Shown here: positions 18,065 to 25,909 of the stretch, in pieces
Layout of the letters: every line of letters begins with the position of its first letter
Position numbering within the stretch: the first letter of the stretch is position 1
Source of the DNA: Bacteroidia bacterium
GTDB taxonomy: Bacteria > Bacteroidota > Bacteroidia > Flavobacteriales > Flavobacteriaceae
Direction: 5' to 3'
DNA length: 38,437 nt
NCBI GenBank assembly: GCA_030431695.1
Contig: JAUIIU010000025.1
Span: 1-38,437 of the forward strand
Notes under the pieces: model-generated
What the model was told of the DNA's origin: nothing
What the model saw: only the letters and a program-made list of their open reading frames with translations
Databases searched by the model: none
Position numbers and translations under genes: made by a program

Positions 18065-19615
18065 ATGAGCGACATAAAAGTGCTATGGGTCGATGATGAG
18101 ATCGACCTGCTAAAACCTCACATTCTATTCCTTGAAAACAAGAATTACGTTGTTACCACAGCCCAAAGTGGTACCGAAGCCCTGGAGGAGATCAACAGGG
18201 ATAATTTTGATATTGTTTTCCTGGATGAGAATATGCCGGGGCTAACCGGACTGGAGACTCTGGCAGAGATCAAAGAACGTCGCGCTTCACTTCCGGTTGT
18301 GATGATCACTAAAAGTGAGGAAGAATACATTATGGAGGAGGCGATCGGATCTAAAATTGCTGATTACCTTATCAAGCCTGTGAACCCCAACCAGATCCTG
18401 CTCAGTTTAAAGAAGAACCTGGATCATTCGAGACTGGTATCCGAGAAGACCACTTCTAGTTATCAGCAGGAATTCAGGAAGATCGCCATGGATATGTCGA
18501 TGATCAATTCGTTTGAAGGCTGGGTAGAATTATACCAGAAACTGGTTTACTGGGAACTGCAGTTGGAGGATATTGAGGATTCCGGGATGTTCGAGATACT
18601 GGAATCGCAAAAGGTGGAGGCCAACAACCAATTCTTCAAATTCATAGATAAACACTATCCCAATTGGTTTGATGGACAGGAGGATGCGCCGGTGATGTCG
18701 CATACCTTGTTCCGGGATCGAATTCAGCCCGAGATTTCTAAGGGTACTCCAACTTTACTTGTGGTGGTGGATAACCTGAGATACGATCAATGGAAAGCAT
18801 TTGAACCCTTTTTGAGCAATAATTACAAGAAGGAATCGGAGGAATTGTTTTACAGCATCTTGCCAACGGCAACTCAATACGCTCGGAATGCCATCTTTTC
18901 CGGTCTAATGCCCAGCGAAATGGAGAAACGTCATCCCGAATACTGGCTGAACGACACAGACGAGGGCGGAAAGAATATGTACGAAAAGGAATTCCTTGCA
19001 GCACAACTAAAAAGACTGGGGTTGGATCTCGACTGGAGCTATCATAAAATTTCGAGTTTAAAACAAGGTCGGCGATTAGTAGAGAATTTCAAAAGCCACA
19101 AGAATGAGGACCTAACAGTGATCGTGTACAACTTTGTGGATATGCTGTCCCACTCCAAGACGGAGATGGAGGTGATAAAGGAACTGGCATCCACTGATAA
19201 GTCGTACAGATCCCTTACCCAGAGTTGGTTTAAGAACTCACCCTTGATGGAGATCATACAGCAGGCAGCACAGCTGGGCTTCAAACTGATCATCACCACG
19301 GATCACGGAACGATCAATGTAAAGAACCCTTCTAAGGTTATAGGCGACAAGAACACCAGTCTGAATTTACGCTATAAAACAGGCAAGAGTCTTACATATG
19401 AGGATAAGGATGTATTAGCTGCTGTGAATCCGGAGCGAATCAAGTTGCCATCAATTCATATGAGTAGTTCATTTATTTTCGCTCGCGGGGATCTGTTCTT
19501 CGCCTATCCGAACAACTACAACCACTATGTGGGTTATTATCGCAACACCTACCAACATGGTGGTGTATCCCTGGAGGAGATGGTGATACCAATTGCGGTC
19601 CTGAGTCCGCGTTAG
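18065..19615 (+). CDS. porX: type IX secretion response regulator with PglZ domain
   Basis: A 516-residue PorX. Residues 1-120 are a receiver domain with phosphorylatable D54 (IVFLDENMPG), acidic pocket D10-D11-E12, and K104 in YLIKP. After a helical linker, about 210-516 form a PglZ/alkaline-phosphatase-like domain: D236 (VVVDNLRYDQ), T268/T270 (LPTATQYARN), D-H in ITTDHGTI and the late HGG. Published work on PorX shows the domain is a zinc phosphodiesterase acting on oligonucleotides and that PorX with PorY controls the type IX secretion system. T270 is the likely nucleophile by position. The frame is open 20 codons earlier, but MSDIKVLWVDDE is the correct start. Implies a gliding/T9SS organism. 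Confidence 0.96.
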   Translation: MSDIKVLWVDDEIDLLKPHILFLENKNYVVTTAQSGTEALEEINRDNFDIVFLDENMPGLTGLETLAEIKERRASLPVVMITKSEEEYIMEEAIGSKIADYLIKPVNPNQILLSLKKNLDHSRLVSEKTTSSYQQEFRKIAMDMSMINSFEGWVELYQKLVYWELQLEDIEDSGMFEILESQKVEANNQFFKFIDKHYPNWFDGQEDAPVMSHTLFRDRIQPEISKGTPTLLVVVDNLRYDQWKAFEPFLSNNYKKESEELFYSILPTATQYARNAIFSGLMPSEMEKRHPEYWLNDTDEGGKNMYEKEFLAAQLKRLGLDLDWSYHKISSLKQGRRLVENFKSHKNEDLTVIVYNFVDMLSHSKTEMEVIKELASTDKSYRSLTQSWFKNSPLMEIIQQAAQLGFKLIITTDHGTINVKNPSKVIGDKNTSLNLRYKTGKSLTYEDKDVLAAVNPERIKLPSIHMSSSFIFARGDLFFAYPNNYNHYVGYYRNTYQHGGVSLEEMVIPIAVLSPR

Positions 19616-19680
19616 TAGTAGGAATTTTCTTCATTTTTACAGATAATCGATTTTTTTCGCAAATTATCGACATTTTATTT

Positions 19681-19688
19681 TATATTTG
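19681..19688 (+). promoter_or_regulatory. -7 promoter box of tsaE
   Basis: Exact TAnnTTTG (TATATTTG). The predicted start near 19695 leaves about 9 bases before the tsaE ATG. The earlier in-frame TTG at 19686 falls inside this box and is therefore not the start. Confidence 0.5.
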
Positions 19689-19703
19689 TCACAACCCGCT
19701 TAT

Positions 19704-20117
19704 ATGGAATTAACCTTTACATTGGAAGATCTGCCGGCTGTGGCCCAGAAAGTACTCTCTGATTCTAAGAGCAGGACTTTCTTGTTTTACGGTGAAATGG
19801 GTGCTGGCAAGACTACATTGATCAAGGAAATAGCAAAAAATTTAGGCGTGGCCGACAACTTAAGCAGTCCGACATTCTCGATCATAAACGAGCATGCACT
19901 TGGTGTTGATAAGTTGTTTCATTATGACTTTTACAGGCTGGAAAGTTTGGAAGAAGCCATGGATTTGGGAATAGAAGATTATTTTTATTCCGGGCATTGG
20001 AATTTCATAGAATGGCCCGAAAAAGTGGAATCGTTGCTTCCGGGAGAAAGCACCAGGATAGAACTAACCAAGAATGAAAACGGAAGTCGAACATTAAGCT
20101 TAATGCCAGTGAAATAA
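19704..20117 (+). CDS. tsaE: tRNA threonylcarbamoyladenosine biosynthesis ATPase
   Basis: A 137-residue P-loop protein of the TsaE (YjeE) family. With TsaB and TsaD it makes the t6A modification at position 37 of ANN-decoding tRNAs. The Walker A motif is GEMGAGKTT; LSSPTFSIINEH and LFHYDFYRLESLEEAMDLGIEDYF match the family's 'SPTF..V..Y' and 'H.D.YRL' segments, and IEWPEKVESLLP is the typical C-terminal part. The frame opens six codons earlier with TTG, but that lies in the promoter box; the ATG gives normal length. The porX-tsaE-ald order is common in flavobacteria. Confidence 0.95.
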   Translation: MELTFTLEDLPAVAQKVLSDSKSRTFLFYGEMGAGKTTLIKEIAKNLGVADNLSSPTFSIINEHALGVDKLFHYDFYRLESLEEAMDLGIEDYFYSGHWNFIEWPEKVESLLPGESTRIELTKNENGSRTLSLMPVK

Positions 20118-20233
20118 AGGCGTGACGAGAAATATAAGGTAGCCGAACTTTTAAATATTTGCCCCAAATTGCATTATTTTAAAGGTGATTTTATTTGTCC
20201 AAAGGGCAACTTATAAAGATACGGTGAACATAA

Positions 20234-20266
20234 TTGAAATACTTGTTTTATTTCGTGATAGGTTTG
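20234..20266 (+). promoter_or_regulatory. Bacteroidota-type promoter for the small lipoprotein gene
   Basis: TTG at 20234-20236 and exact TAnnTTTG (TAGGTTTG) at 20259-20266 with 22 bases between. Transcription would start near 20273, about 22 bases before the ATG at 20295. Confidence 0.6.
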
Positions 20267-20294
20267 TAGTATAAACCTCACAAAAACAAGTATT

Positions 20295-20432
20295 ATGAAA
20301 CTAACAAAGTACCTTATGATCGTTGCGGTTTTTGGAGCTACAATTTTTGCTTCTTGTACTCCGGAAAGCATCGAAGATGGACAAACCGAACAACAAGTCG
20401 ACAACAAACTCAGACCGCCAGTCAACGGGTAA
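20295..20432 (+). CDS. small lipoprotein
   Basis: A 45-residue product, MKLTKYLMIVAVFGATIFAS followed by C21 and a short polar tail ending RPPVNG. The hydrophobic stretch and the FASC lipobox indicate a lipid-anchored peptide of about 25 residues after processing. The gene is below common size cut-offs. It has a good promoter box upstream, and its last 56 bases overlap the start of the next gene in another frame. I recognise the type as a small protein that recurs beside alanine dehydrogenase in flavobacteria, but no function is known to me. Confidence 0.75.
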   Translation: MKLTKYLMIVAVFGATIFASCTPESIEDGQTEQQVDNKLRPPVNG

Positions 20433-20910
20433 GCGGTCATTGGTAATTGGAGGGCTAATTGTCATTGCAATTGCGGTCACTCCGTTTATCTTTTATTCAT
20501 ACAAAAGTTTCCCAGACGAATCACAAGTTTGGGAAACTTCTCTATTCAGTTTATCTACGGAATTTCCTAATTGGTATAATTATGCATGGTATCTAGTTGG
20601 GAAAATAGTTCCATTGTATCTCCTATTATTTTGGTTTTTTACATGCAAACACTGGTGGCACTGGATTATCCTAGTTCCAATTGCGATGTATTCCTTTCAA
20701 TTATGGGGATTACTAAGAGAAAGTTCTGGTAATTATGATGTTTTAGAGATTTATTATCTTATACCTCTAATGATGGTTTTGGTTCCGGCAGTATATCTGA
20801 TAAGGGCCAAACTTTTTAATAGAATACGTGGTAATGATCTTGAATCCTTCGAAAAAGACCTAATGACGAAAAAATCAACCTGGGGCCAGATTAAAGACTT
20901 ATTCCGATAA
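20377..20910 (+). CDS. conserved membrane protein of unknown function
   Basis: A 177-residue protein from ATG 20377 (MDKPNNKSTTNSDRQ). After a polar N-terminus come about four membrane segments: RSLVIGGLIVIAIAVTPFIFY, YAWYLVGKIVPLYLLLFWFF, WIILVPIAMYSFQLWGL and IYYLIPLMMVLVPAVYLI, then a basic/acidic cytoplasmic tail. The W/H-rich CKHWWHWII between helices 2 and 3 is distinctive. It starts inside the small lipoprotein gene, overlapping by 56 bases in a different frame, which suggests coupled translation. The frame is open 18 codons earlier (20323). Base composition is AT-rich compared with the flanking tsaE and ald-like genes. No function can be assigned. Confidence 0.75.
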   Translation: MDKPNNKSTTNSDRQSTGKRSLVIGGLIVIAIAVTPFIFYSYKSFPDESQVWETSLFSLSTEFPNWYNYAWYLVGKIVPLYLLLFWFFTCKHWWHWIILVPIAMYSFQLWGLLRESSGNYDVLEIYYLIPLMMVLVPAVYLIRAKLFNRIRGNDLESFEKDLMTKKSTWGQIKDLFR

Positions 20911-20967
20911 TTGACCATTTCTATTATCTAATTTATGTAACTTAGGACTATAGCAACCTAAAGCAAA

Positions 20968-22167
20968 ATGTCAAAGCCTAAGTCACCCTTCACCAAAGCA
21001 CAATTACTACCACAGGAAGAGAAGCTGGAAATTGCTCGTCGGAAAGGAGAGCTGTTTATCGGCTTGCCGAAAGAAACGTATTTTCAGGAAAAACGCATTT
21101 GCCTTACCCCCGATGCTGTTACCGCTATAACCGCGAATGGCCACAAAGTACTGATTGAGAATGGTGCGGGTAAAGAAGCCGGGTTCTCAGACAAAGACTT
21201 TAGTGAAGCAGGAGCCTTGCTCACCAATGATACAAGGAAAGTTTTCGGCTGTCCAATGATCCTTAAAGTAGAACCCCCTACCCTGGAAGAACTTGAGATG
21301 ATCAACCCCAAGACGGTACTTATATCCGCCTTGCAACTGAAGACGAGGGAACAGGCGTATTTCGATGTATTGTCCAAAAAGAAAATTACAGCTCTGGCCT
21401 TTGAATTCATAAAAGATGAAGATAACTCCTACCCAGCGGTAAAAGCCCTAAGTGAGATTGCCGGTACGGCTTCGATCCTGATTGCGGCCGAGATCATGGT
21501 AAATGCTGAAAATCAGAATGGCCTTTTATTTGGAAACATTAGCGGTGTTCCCCCGGTTGAAGTTGTAGTGATAGGTGCTGGAACTGTTGGTCAGTTTGCA
21601 GTACGATCAGCTCTGGGCCTTGGAGCCAATGTCAAAGTCTTCGACAGCTCCATAACAAAATTGCGAAAGTTACAGACGAATGTGGGTCAGACCCTCTATA
21701 CTTCCACAATTCAACCTAAAAACCTAATGAAAGCGCTTCGAAGATGTGATGTGGCTATAGGTGCTGTAAGAGGATCTAATCGCTCTCCTGTGATCGTTTC
21801 CGAAGATATGGTAGCAAATATGAAACGAGGAGCTGTGATCATCGATGTAAGTGTCGATATGGGAGGCTGTTTCGAAACCACAGATATGACATCGCACGAT
21901 AAGCCAACAAGGATTAAACACAATGTCATCCATTACGGGGTACCGAATATCCCGGCTCGCTATCCTAAAACGGCGTCGATTTCCATCAGTAATATCTTTA
22001 CTCCATACCTTTTACAAATTGCTGAATCCGGCGGATTGGAAAATGCCATTCGTGATGATCGCGGTTTGAAAAACGGTTTGTACTTTTACCGCGGAATATT
22101 GACAAATAAAGCTGTGGCAGATTGGTTCGATATGTCCTACAGCGATATTAATCTTCTTATCTTTTAA
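20968..22167 (+). CDS. alanine dehydrogenase-like protein
   Basis: A 399-residue member of the alanine dehydrogenase / pyridine nucleotide transhydrogenase family. The NAD site VVVIGAGTVGQFA (about 199-211), the GLPKETYFQEKRICLTPDAV start, K100 in ILKVEPP and DVSVDMGGCFE near 293-303 all match. The pyruvate-binding Arg (R43) and Lys (K100) are present, but the catalytic histidine, in FLHLA of well-studied enzymes, is replaced by Q123 in ALQLKT. The N-terminal ~30 residues are an extension. It is therefore uncertain that it deaminates alanine; annotations of flavobacterial relatives as alanine dehydrogenase are by similarity. Its stop overlaps the next start by one base. Confidence 0.85.
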   Translation: MSKPKSPFTKAQLLPQEEKLEIARRKGELFIGLPKETYFQEKRICLTPDAVTAITANGHKVLIENGAGKEAGFSDKDFSEAGALLTNDTRKVFGCPMILKVEPPTLEELEMINPKTVLISALQLKTREQAYFDVLSKKKITALAFEFIKDEDNSYPAVKALSEIAGTASILIAAEIMVNAENQNGLLFGNISGVPPVEVVVIGAGTVGQFAVRSALGLGANVKVFDSSITKLRKLQTNVGQTLYTSTIQPKNLMKALRRCDVAIGAVRGSNRSPVIVSEDMVANMKRGAVIIDVSVDMGGCFETTDMTSHDKPTRIKHNVIHYGVPNIPARYPKTASISISNIFTPYLLQIAESGGLENAIRDDRGLKNGLYFYRGILTNKAVADWFDMSYSDINLLIF

Positions 22168-22547
22168 TGAATTTAGTAAAGCGTATTGCCTGGTATTCAG
22201 GCGGTTTCATAGTCGGTATCGTAATTTTGATGTTTTTCCTGGGAGGTAAAAAAGCGTCATGCGACTATGGGCCTACGGCACGCACATTGAAAAACATCCG
22301 GACGAAGGATCTGGTGATCTCGGAGGAGGCCCAGATGGAATTGACGAAAAACCAACTCGACACCAGTGCCATACACACTATTCTGCGGAAAGGAGATGTG
22401 ATCTTCTCTGAAAGCAATACCTCACTCGATTCCTGCAAGATCTACTCGATTCGAGGGGAGATTGAAAAATTTGAAATCCGTTTCAATGCCGAGAACTGTA
22501 GTAAGGACGCGAACATCACCAATCTGCGTATCACGATTTCGAATTGA
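22167..22547 (+). CDS. small membrane-anchored protein, possibly DUF4258
   Basis: A 126-residue protein with one N-terminal membrane helix (about 9-26, WYSGGFIVGIVILMFFLGG) followed by KKASCDYGPTARTLKNIRTKDL and a small alpha/beta domain with two later cysteines (DSCKIYSI, AENCSKD). The pattern recalls the flavobacterial proteins labelled DUF4258; this is from memory and not tested. It starts on the last base of the alanine dehydrogenase-like gene, so it is translated from the same message, and its end overlaps the convergent AraC-type gene by 17 bases. Function unknown. Confidence 0.75.
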   Translation: MNLVKRIAWYSGGFIVGIVILMFFLGGKKASCDYGPTARTLKNIRTKDLVISEEAQMELTKNQLDTSAIHTILRKGDVIFSESNTSLDSCKIYSIRGEIEKFEIRFNAENCSKDANITNLRITISN

Positions 22548-24294
22548 TCCCGGATTCATTCTTCTCAAGCTGTTTTATATAATATGAAGGATAAATCCCA
22601 TTTTGCTTGTAGAAGGCTTTCGAAAAAGACTCTCCACTCTTATACCCGCATTCTTCTGCAATTGCCTTGATCGTGTACTTTCGCATCTTTGGATCACTTA
22701 ACAAATACTTCATTGCATAGTCTATTCTCAAATCGTTAATATACCGAGAAAAGTTCTTTCCAATTTTTGCATTTATAACTCTCGAAAGATAGTTTGGATT
22801 TGTTTCGAATCTGTTTGCAAGTGAATGCAAGGATAAGTCATGGTCAAGGAACCCATTTGAGTTTTCGAATAGTTTCAACTTATCTAAAATCGATCCAATT
22901 ATTGATGATGAAAGCTCATATGAGTACTTTGGTTCATCTTCGAAGACTGGATTGTCTACTCGCTTAATCAGTTTTTTAAACCTACGTTTATACACTTTTT
23001 GTTGATAGAAATAATAAGCCAATAAACCGCATGTAAAAACTAAAATTAATCCAATCCATAAGTTCGTTTTCTTGGATCTTAAATTTTCCTCGTTAAGGCT
23101 CTCGATCAATGCTTCTTTCTTATTAATTAAGAGAGACACATCGATCTCTCTAACAAGGTTAGGCTCGAAATGTGTATGATATACCGCCAAAAGACTATCT
23201 ATTTTTATTATTTTATTAAGAGATGAAATCTGTCCTTCTAAATCATTTGATTCTTCAGAAAAACTATTAAATGTTAAATATATATTACGGTGCTTTGGCT
23301 CTATAAGTACTTCTCCAGTATCAATAAGTGAATCTGCCTTTTTTAAATTTTCTATACCAACAGTTCTATTGCCCAAAATATATTCTGATGAACCAAGTAA
23401 CTGGAATAAATTTAATTTTGAATCAGCTGATAATGAATTATTATCATCAATTAGCACCTTTCTAGCTAAGTACTTCGTTCTACTATAATCCCCTTTTAAA
23501 TAGCTTAGCTCCACTTCTGCTTCTTGTACAAATTCCAAAAAATTAGACCGCCCTACCCAGTGGTAGTCATTAATATTGCTTTTTAGTTTTTCTAAATAAA
23601 ATTCCGATGAATCTCGATTTTTAAGATTATTGAAACAAATAAAAAAATTACCATAGGATAAGATCTGATCGTTTATAAGAAGTTGATTTATATCTATATT
23701 AGCCCCTGATCTCATAGACGCTTTAAGTGATTCTATATAATCAGGAGACATTAAAATTGCGTGACGCTTGCGTTGAAGCGCTAATGCTTTTTTCTTGTCA
23801 CCCCATTTTGATTGATTTACAATTAAGAGGTGAAGAATAAATAATTGTTGGGGGACATTTTTTTTATCAATCGAAAGATCATAGGCTCGAAATAGATTCT
23901 TGGTAGAATTAATGATATCCCCTATTTTATTATACTCAAAGCCTTTTATTATGTATGCCAATGCAGGATAAGTCTTATTACCAGAGTTGGAGGTTATTCT
24001 AATAATACTGTCAGCATAGATTATATTTGTCGCAGGATCAAATAACCTTGCCAATCTGTCAAATCCTCTTGCAATTTTAATAGTATCATTGACTAAACGA
24101 GCACGTTCAAGATACTCTCTAGCAATAATTTGTTGATTATCAAAATTACCTTCGAATCTGTCGAACTCAGTCAATAGTCCCTCATAATCCAAAGAGTCGA
24201 GATAAGATGCTGAAAGTGTTTGAGAAACACCTCTAACCGCCAGACATATAAAAAATAGAACTGCTAAACTTGTAAGATTTCCCTTTATCCTCAT
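22531..24294 (-). CDS. TPR and AraC-type HTH membrane regulator
   Basis: A 587-residue hybrid regulator. Residues 1-24 look like a signal peptide, about 30-400 are helical TPR-like repeats in the periplasm, 411-427 form a membrane helix (IGLILVFTCGLLAYYF), and about 460-575 are an AraC-type double helix-turn-helix (LHSLANRFETNPNYLSRVINAKIGKNFSRYIN ... IKAIAEECGYKSGESFSKAFYK). Such proteins in Bacteroidota sense an envelope signal and bind DNA from the membrane. The coding sequence is markedly AT-rich compared with the flanking housekeeping genes. It is divergent from the unrecognised gene at 24606 across 311 bases, its most obvious candidate target. Confidence 0.9.
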   Translation of the reverse strand: MRIKGNLTSLAVLFFICLAVRGVSQTLSASYLDSLDYEGLLTEFDRFEGNFDNQQIIAREYLERARLVNDTIKIARGFDRLARLFDPATNIIYADSIIRITSNSGNKTYPALAYIIKGFEYNKIGDIINSTKNLFRAYDLSIDKKNVPQQLFILHLLIVNQSKWGDKKKALALQRKRHAILMSPDYIESLKASMRSGANIDINQLLINDQILSYGNFFICFNNLKNRDSSEFYLEKLKSNINDYHWVGRSNFLEFVQEAEVELSYLKGDYSRTKYLARKVLIDDNNSLSADSKLNLFQLLGSSEYILGNRTVGIENLKKADSLIDTGEVLIEPKHRNIYLTFNSFSEESNDLEGQISSLNKIIKIDSLLAVYHTHFEPNLVREIDVSLLINKKEALIESLNEENLRSKKTNLWIGLILVFTCGLLAYYFYQQKVYKRRFKKLIKRVDNPVFEDEPKYSYELSSSIIGSILDKLKLFENSNGFLDHDLSLHSLANRFETNPNYLSRVINAKIGKNFSRYINDLRIDYAMKYLLSDPKMRKYTIKAIAEECGYKSGESFSKAFYKQNGIYPSYYIKQLEKNESGINSKS

Positions 24295-24605
24295 AGTTTG
24301 ATACGTTGTGGTTAACCTAAAGTTAGCTTATTATTTACTTGAATCCGAAGGTAAGAGGAGCACGTAAAAAACAACCAAAATCTACCGTGTTGTATATCAG
24401 TGGTTTATGTATATACCAAAGTAATCGGATTTCGTGAAAATCAGGTTCAATTTCATGAAAGTTAACTGCGTTGTGTTGTTTCTGAAGAAAATTCAACGAA
24501 AATTTGGAATGTTTTAAATCCGATTCGCAACCTGAATGATTTTGTTATTATTAACTGGGGAGTTAGAACTGCAGGTCTTCAGGTTGCTTTTTAATTTTTC
24601 GATAG
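24295..24605. other. AT-rich intergenic region between AraC-type and unknown genes
   Basis: 311 bases between divergent genes. It contains the hairpin described at 24527-24599. A near -7 box on the reverse strand (TAACTTTA, about 24313-24320) could serve the AraC-type gene but has one mismatch. I see no RNA gene or complete small gene; a frame ending at 24594 has no ATG start. Confidence 0.5.
24527..24599 (+). terminator. long-loop hairpin with T tract (terminator or attenuator)
   Basis: GCAACCTGAA at 24527-24536 pairs perfectly with TTCAGGTTGC at 24578-24587, enclosing 41 bases, followed by TTTTT and a second T run to 24599. It lies just upstream of the GTG start at 24606. It could end a short upstream transcript or act as an attenuator for the 393-residue protein. 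The loop also contains a small AGTT/AACT pairing. Confidence 0.45.
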
Positions 24606-25787
24606 GTGAGATTGCAGTCAGTTCATAATGTCCATAAAAAATACTTTACCCTGGTATTGCTCATCTTATTTACACCACAAGTACATTTTTCAACGAACTC
24701 TACCACAGTCATAGACCCATTCGAAGCCTGCTTGATTTCATTGGAAGAAGAACTCATAGCAATTCATAATTCATATAGTATCAAGTTCAACCAATTAGAA
24801 TACAAATACAAGCAACTTCAGAATCCCTCGTTCAGTAATACAACCACGCAAGACAAACTAAAACTAATACTGCAAAAGGAAGAGGTTCTTGATTCGGTAA
24901 AATTCTACCGTCAACTTAAAAATCTGGAGGTCAATAAAGTACGATACCTCAAAGGGATAGAAATCATCAAGATACTCTACGAGAAATCCTTGTCCCTGGA
25001 TCATCATTTCACGGCAATTGCCGCACTGCACGATGTTCAGCAAATGGCAAATCCTAACAATTATAAGGAGTTCTCATTGGTGAGGGAGAAATTATCTATA
25101 AAAAAATCAAAGAAACAAGGATTCGATCTAGGAGCGATCCTGGGTAATAATATATACACTTCCGTTATACACTCTATGCTCACTCTTTTCAATAAAGGAG
25201 ATATCAGTAAAAACGATAAGAACGAAATCATGAATAATATCGAGTGTATCCTGGATTTTACCCTGGAAATGAATAACGATTTAAAAACTATCTATTTTGA
25301 GTCGGTGTTCCTGAAAAAGAACAGTTCCAAGACCATTTCCGATATTGAATCACTTTTCTCAACATATACAGAACCTATAGAATACTCTCTCTCCTTAAGT
25401 GATTGTCGGGAAAAGGATGACTGGCCAGAGATCGAAAAGAAAGCCAATATATATGTACAAAGACAAAGATTTTTATCAGAATCTGCTATAAATAGCGGTG
25501 ATGCGGAGAAAATGGAGATCGACCTGGAGTTTTCTATTGAACGCCTGCTTCAGTTGCTATACAGTTATAACAACTACATTAACCAAAGTGCGCAGTTCTA
25601 TGAGAAATTTGCATTTATGCTGGATAACTACCGGGAGAGAGATCAATGCCATAACAAGCTCCCTGACGACTATATTGCACTCAAAGAAAGCATTGAAATA
25701 ACCATCGAAAAATTCAACAACACCTACAAACCAGTCGAACTTAACGGCAGCAAAATGAAGCAGCTGCTGTATGGCGTGGGCTACTAA
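24606..25787 (+). CDS. unrecognised, mostly helical, probably exported protein
   Basis: A 393-residue protein I do not recognise. It begins with GTG directly after an in-frame TAG; TTG at 24612 is another possible start and there is no early ATG. Residues ~10-30 are hydrophobic (KYFTLVLLILFTPQVHFS) and look like a signal peptide. The rest is charged and helical, with several amphipathic stretches (about 40-130 and 290-380) and few glycines or prolines, suggesting a helical-bundle or coiled-coil periplasmic protein. No catalytic motif is seen. AT-rich like its divergent neighbour, the TPR-AraC regulator, with which it may form an accessory pair. Followed by a tandem repeat. Confidence 0.6.
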   Translation: MRLQSVHNVHKKYFTLVLLILFTPQVHFSTNSTTVIDPFEACLISLEEELIAIHNSYSIKFNQLEYKYKQLQNPSFSNTTTQDKLKLILQKEEVLDSVKFYRQLKNLEVNKVRYLKGIEIIKILYEKSLSLDHHFTAIAALHDVQQMANPNNYKEFSLVREKLSIKKSKKQGFDLGAILGNNIYTSVIHSMLTLFNKGDISKNDKNEIMNNIECILDFTLEMNNDLKTIYFESVFLKKNSSKTISDIESLFSTYTEPIEYSLSLSDCREKDDWPEIEKKANIYVQRQRFLSESAINSGDAEKMEIDLEFSIERLLQLLYSYNNYINQSAQFYEKFAFMLDNYRERDQCHNKLPDDYIALKESIEITIEKFNNTYKPVELNGSKMKQLLYGVGY

Positions 25788-25804
25788 GCCTCTAAGAATC
25801 TAAC

Positions 25805-25900
25805 AGTCCAAAATTCTAGTAGTCCAAAATTCTAGTAGTCCAAAAATCTAGTAGTCCAAAAATCTAGTAGTCCAAAAATCTAGCAGTCTAAAAATCCAGT
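25805..25900. repeat. 16-bp tandem repeat, six units
   Basis: Six consecutive units of AGTCCAAAA(A/T)TCTAGT, the first five nearly identical and the sixth (25885-25900) diverged, with decaying partial units on both sides. It fills the gap between two convergent genes. There is no spacer variation, so it is a simple direct repeat and not a CRISPR array. Confidence 0.95.
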
Positions 25901-25909
25901 GATCTAAAA

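Noticed and set aside
24485-24594. Short frame ending in VRTAGLQVAF upstream of the unknown protein
   Set aside because: No ATG and it coincides with the hairpin arms; may be a relic but cannot be supported as a gene.
25805-25900. Possible CRISPR array
   Set aside because: Units are contiguous, 16 bases long and without spacers, and no cas gene is nearby; a simple tandem repeat.
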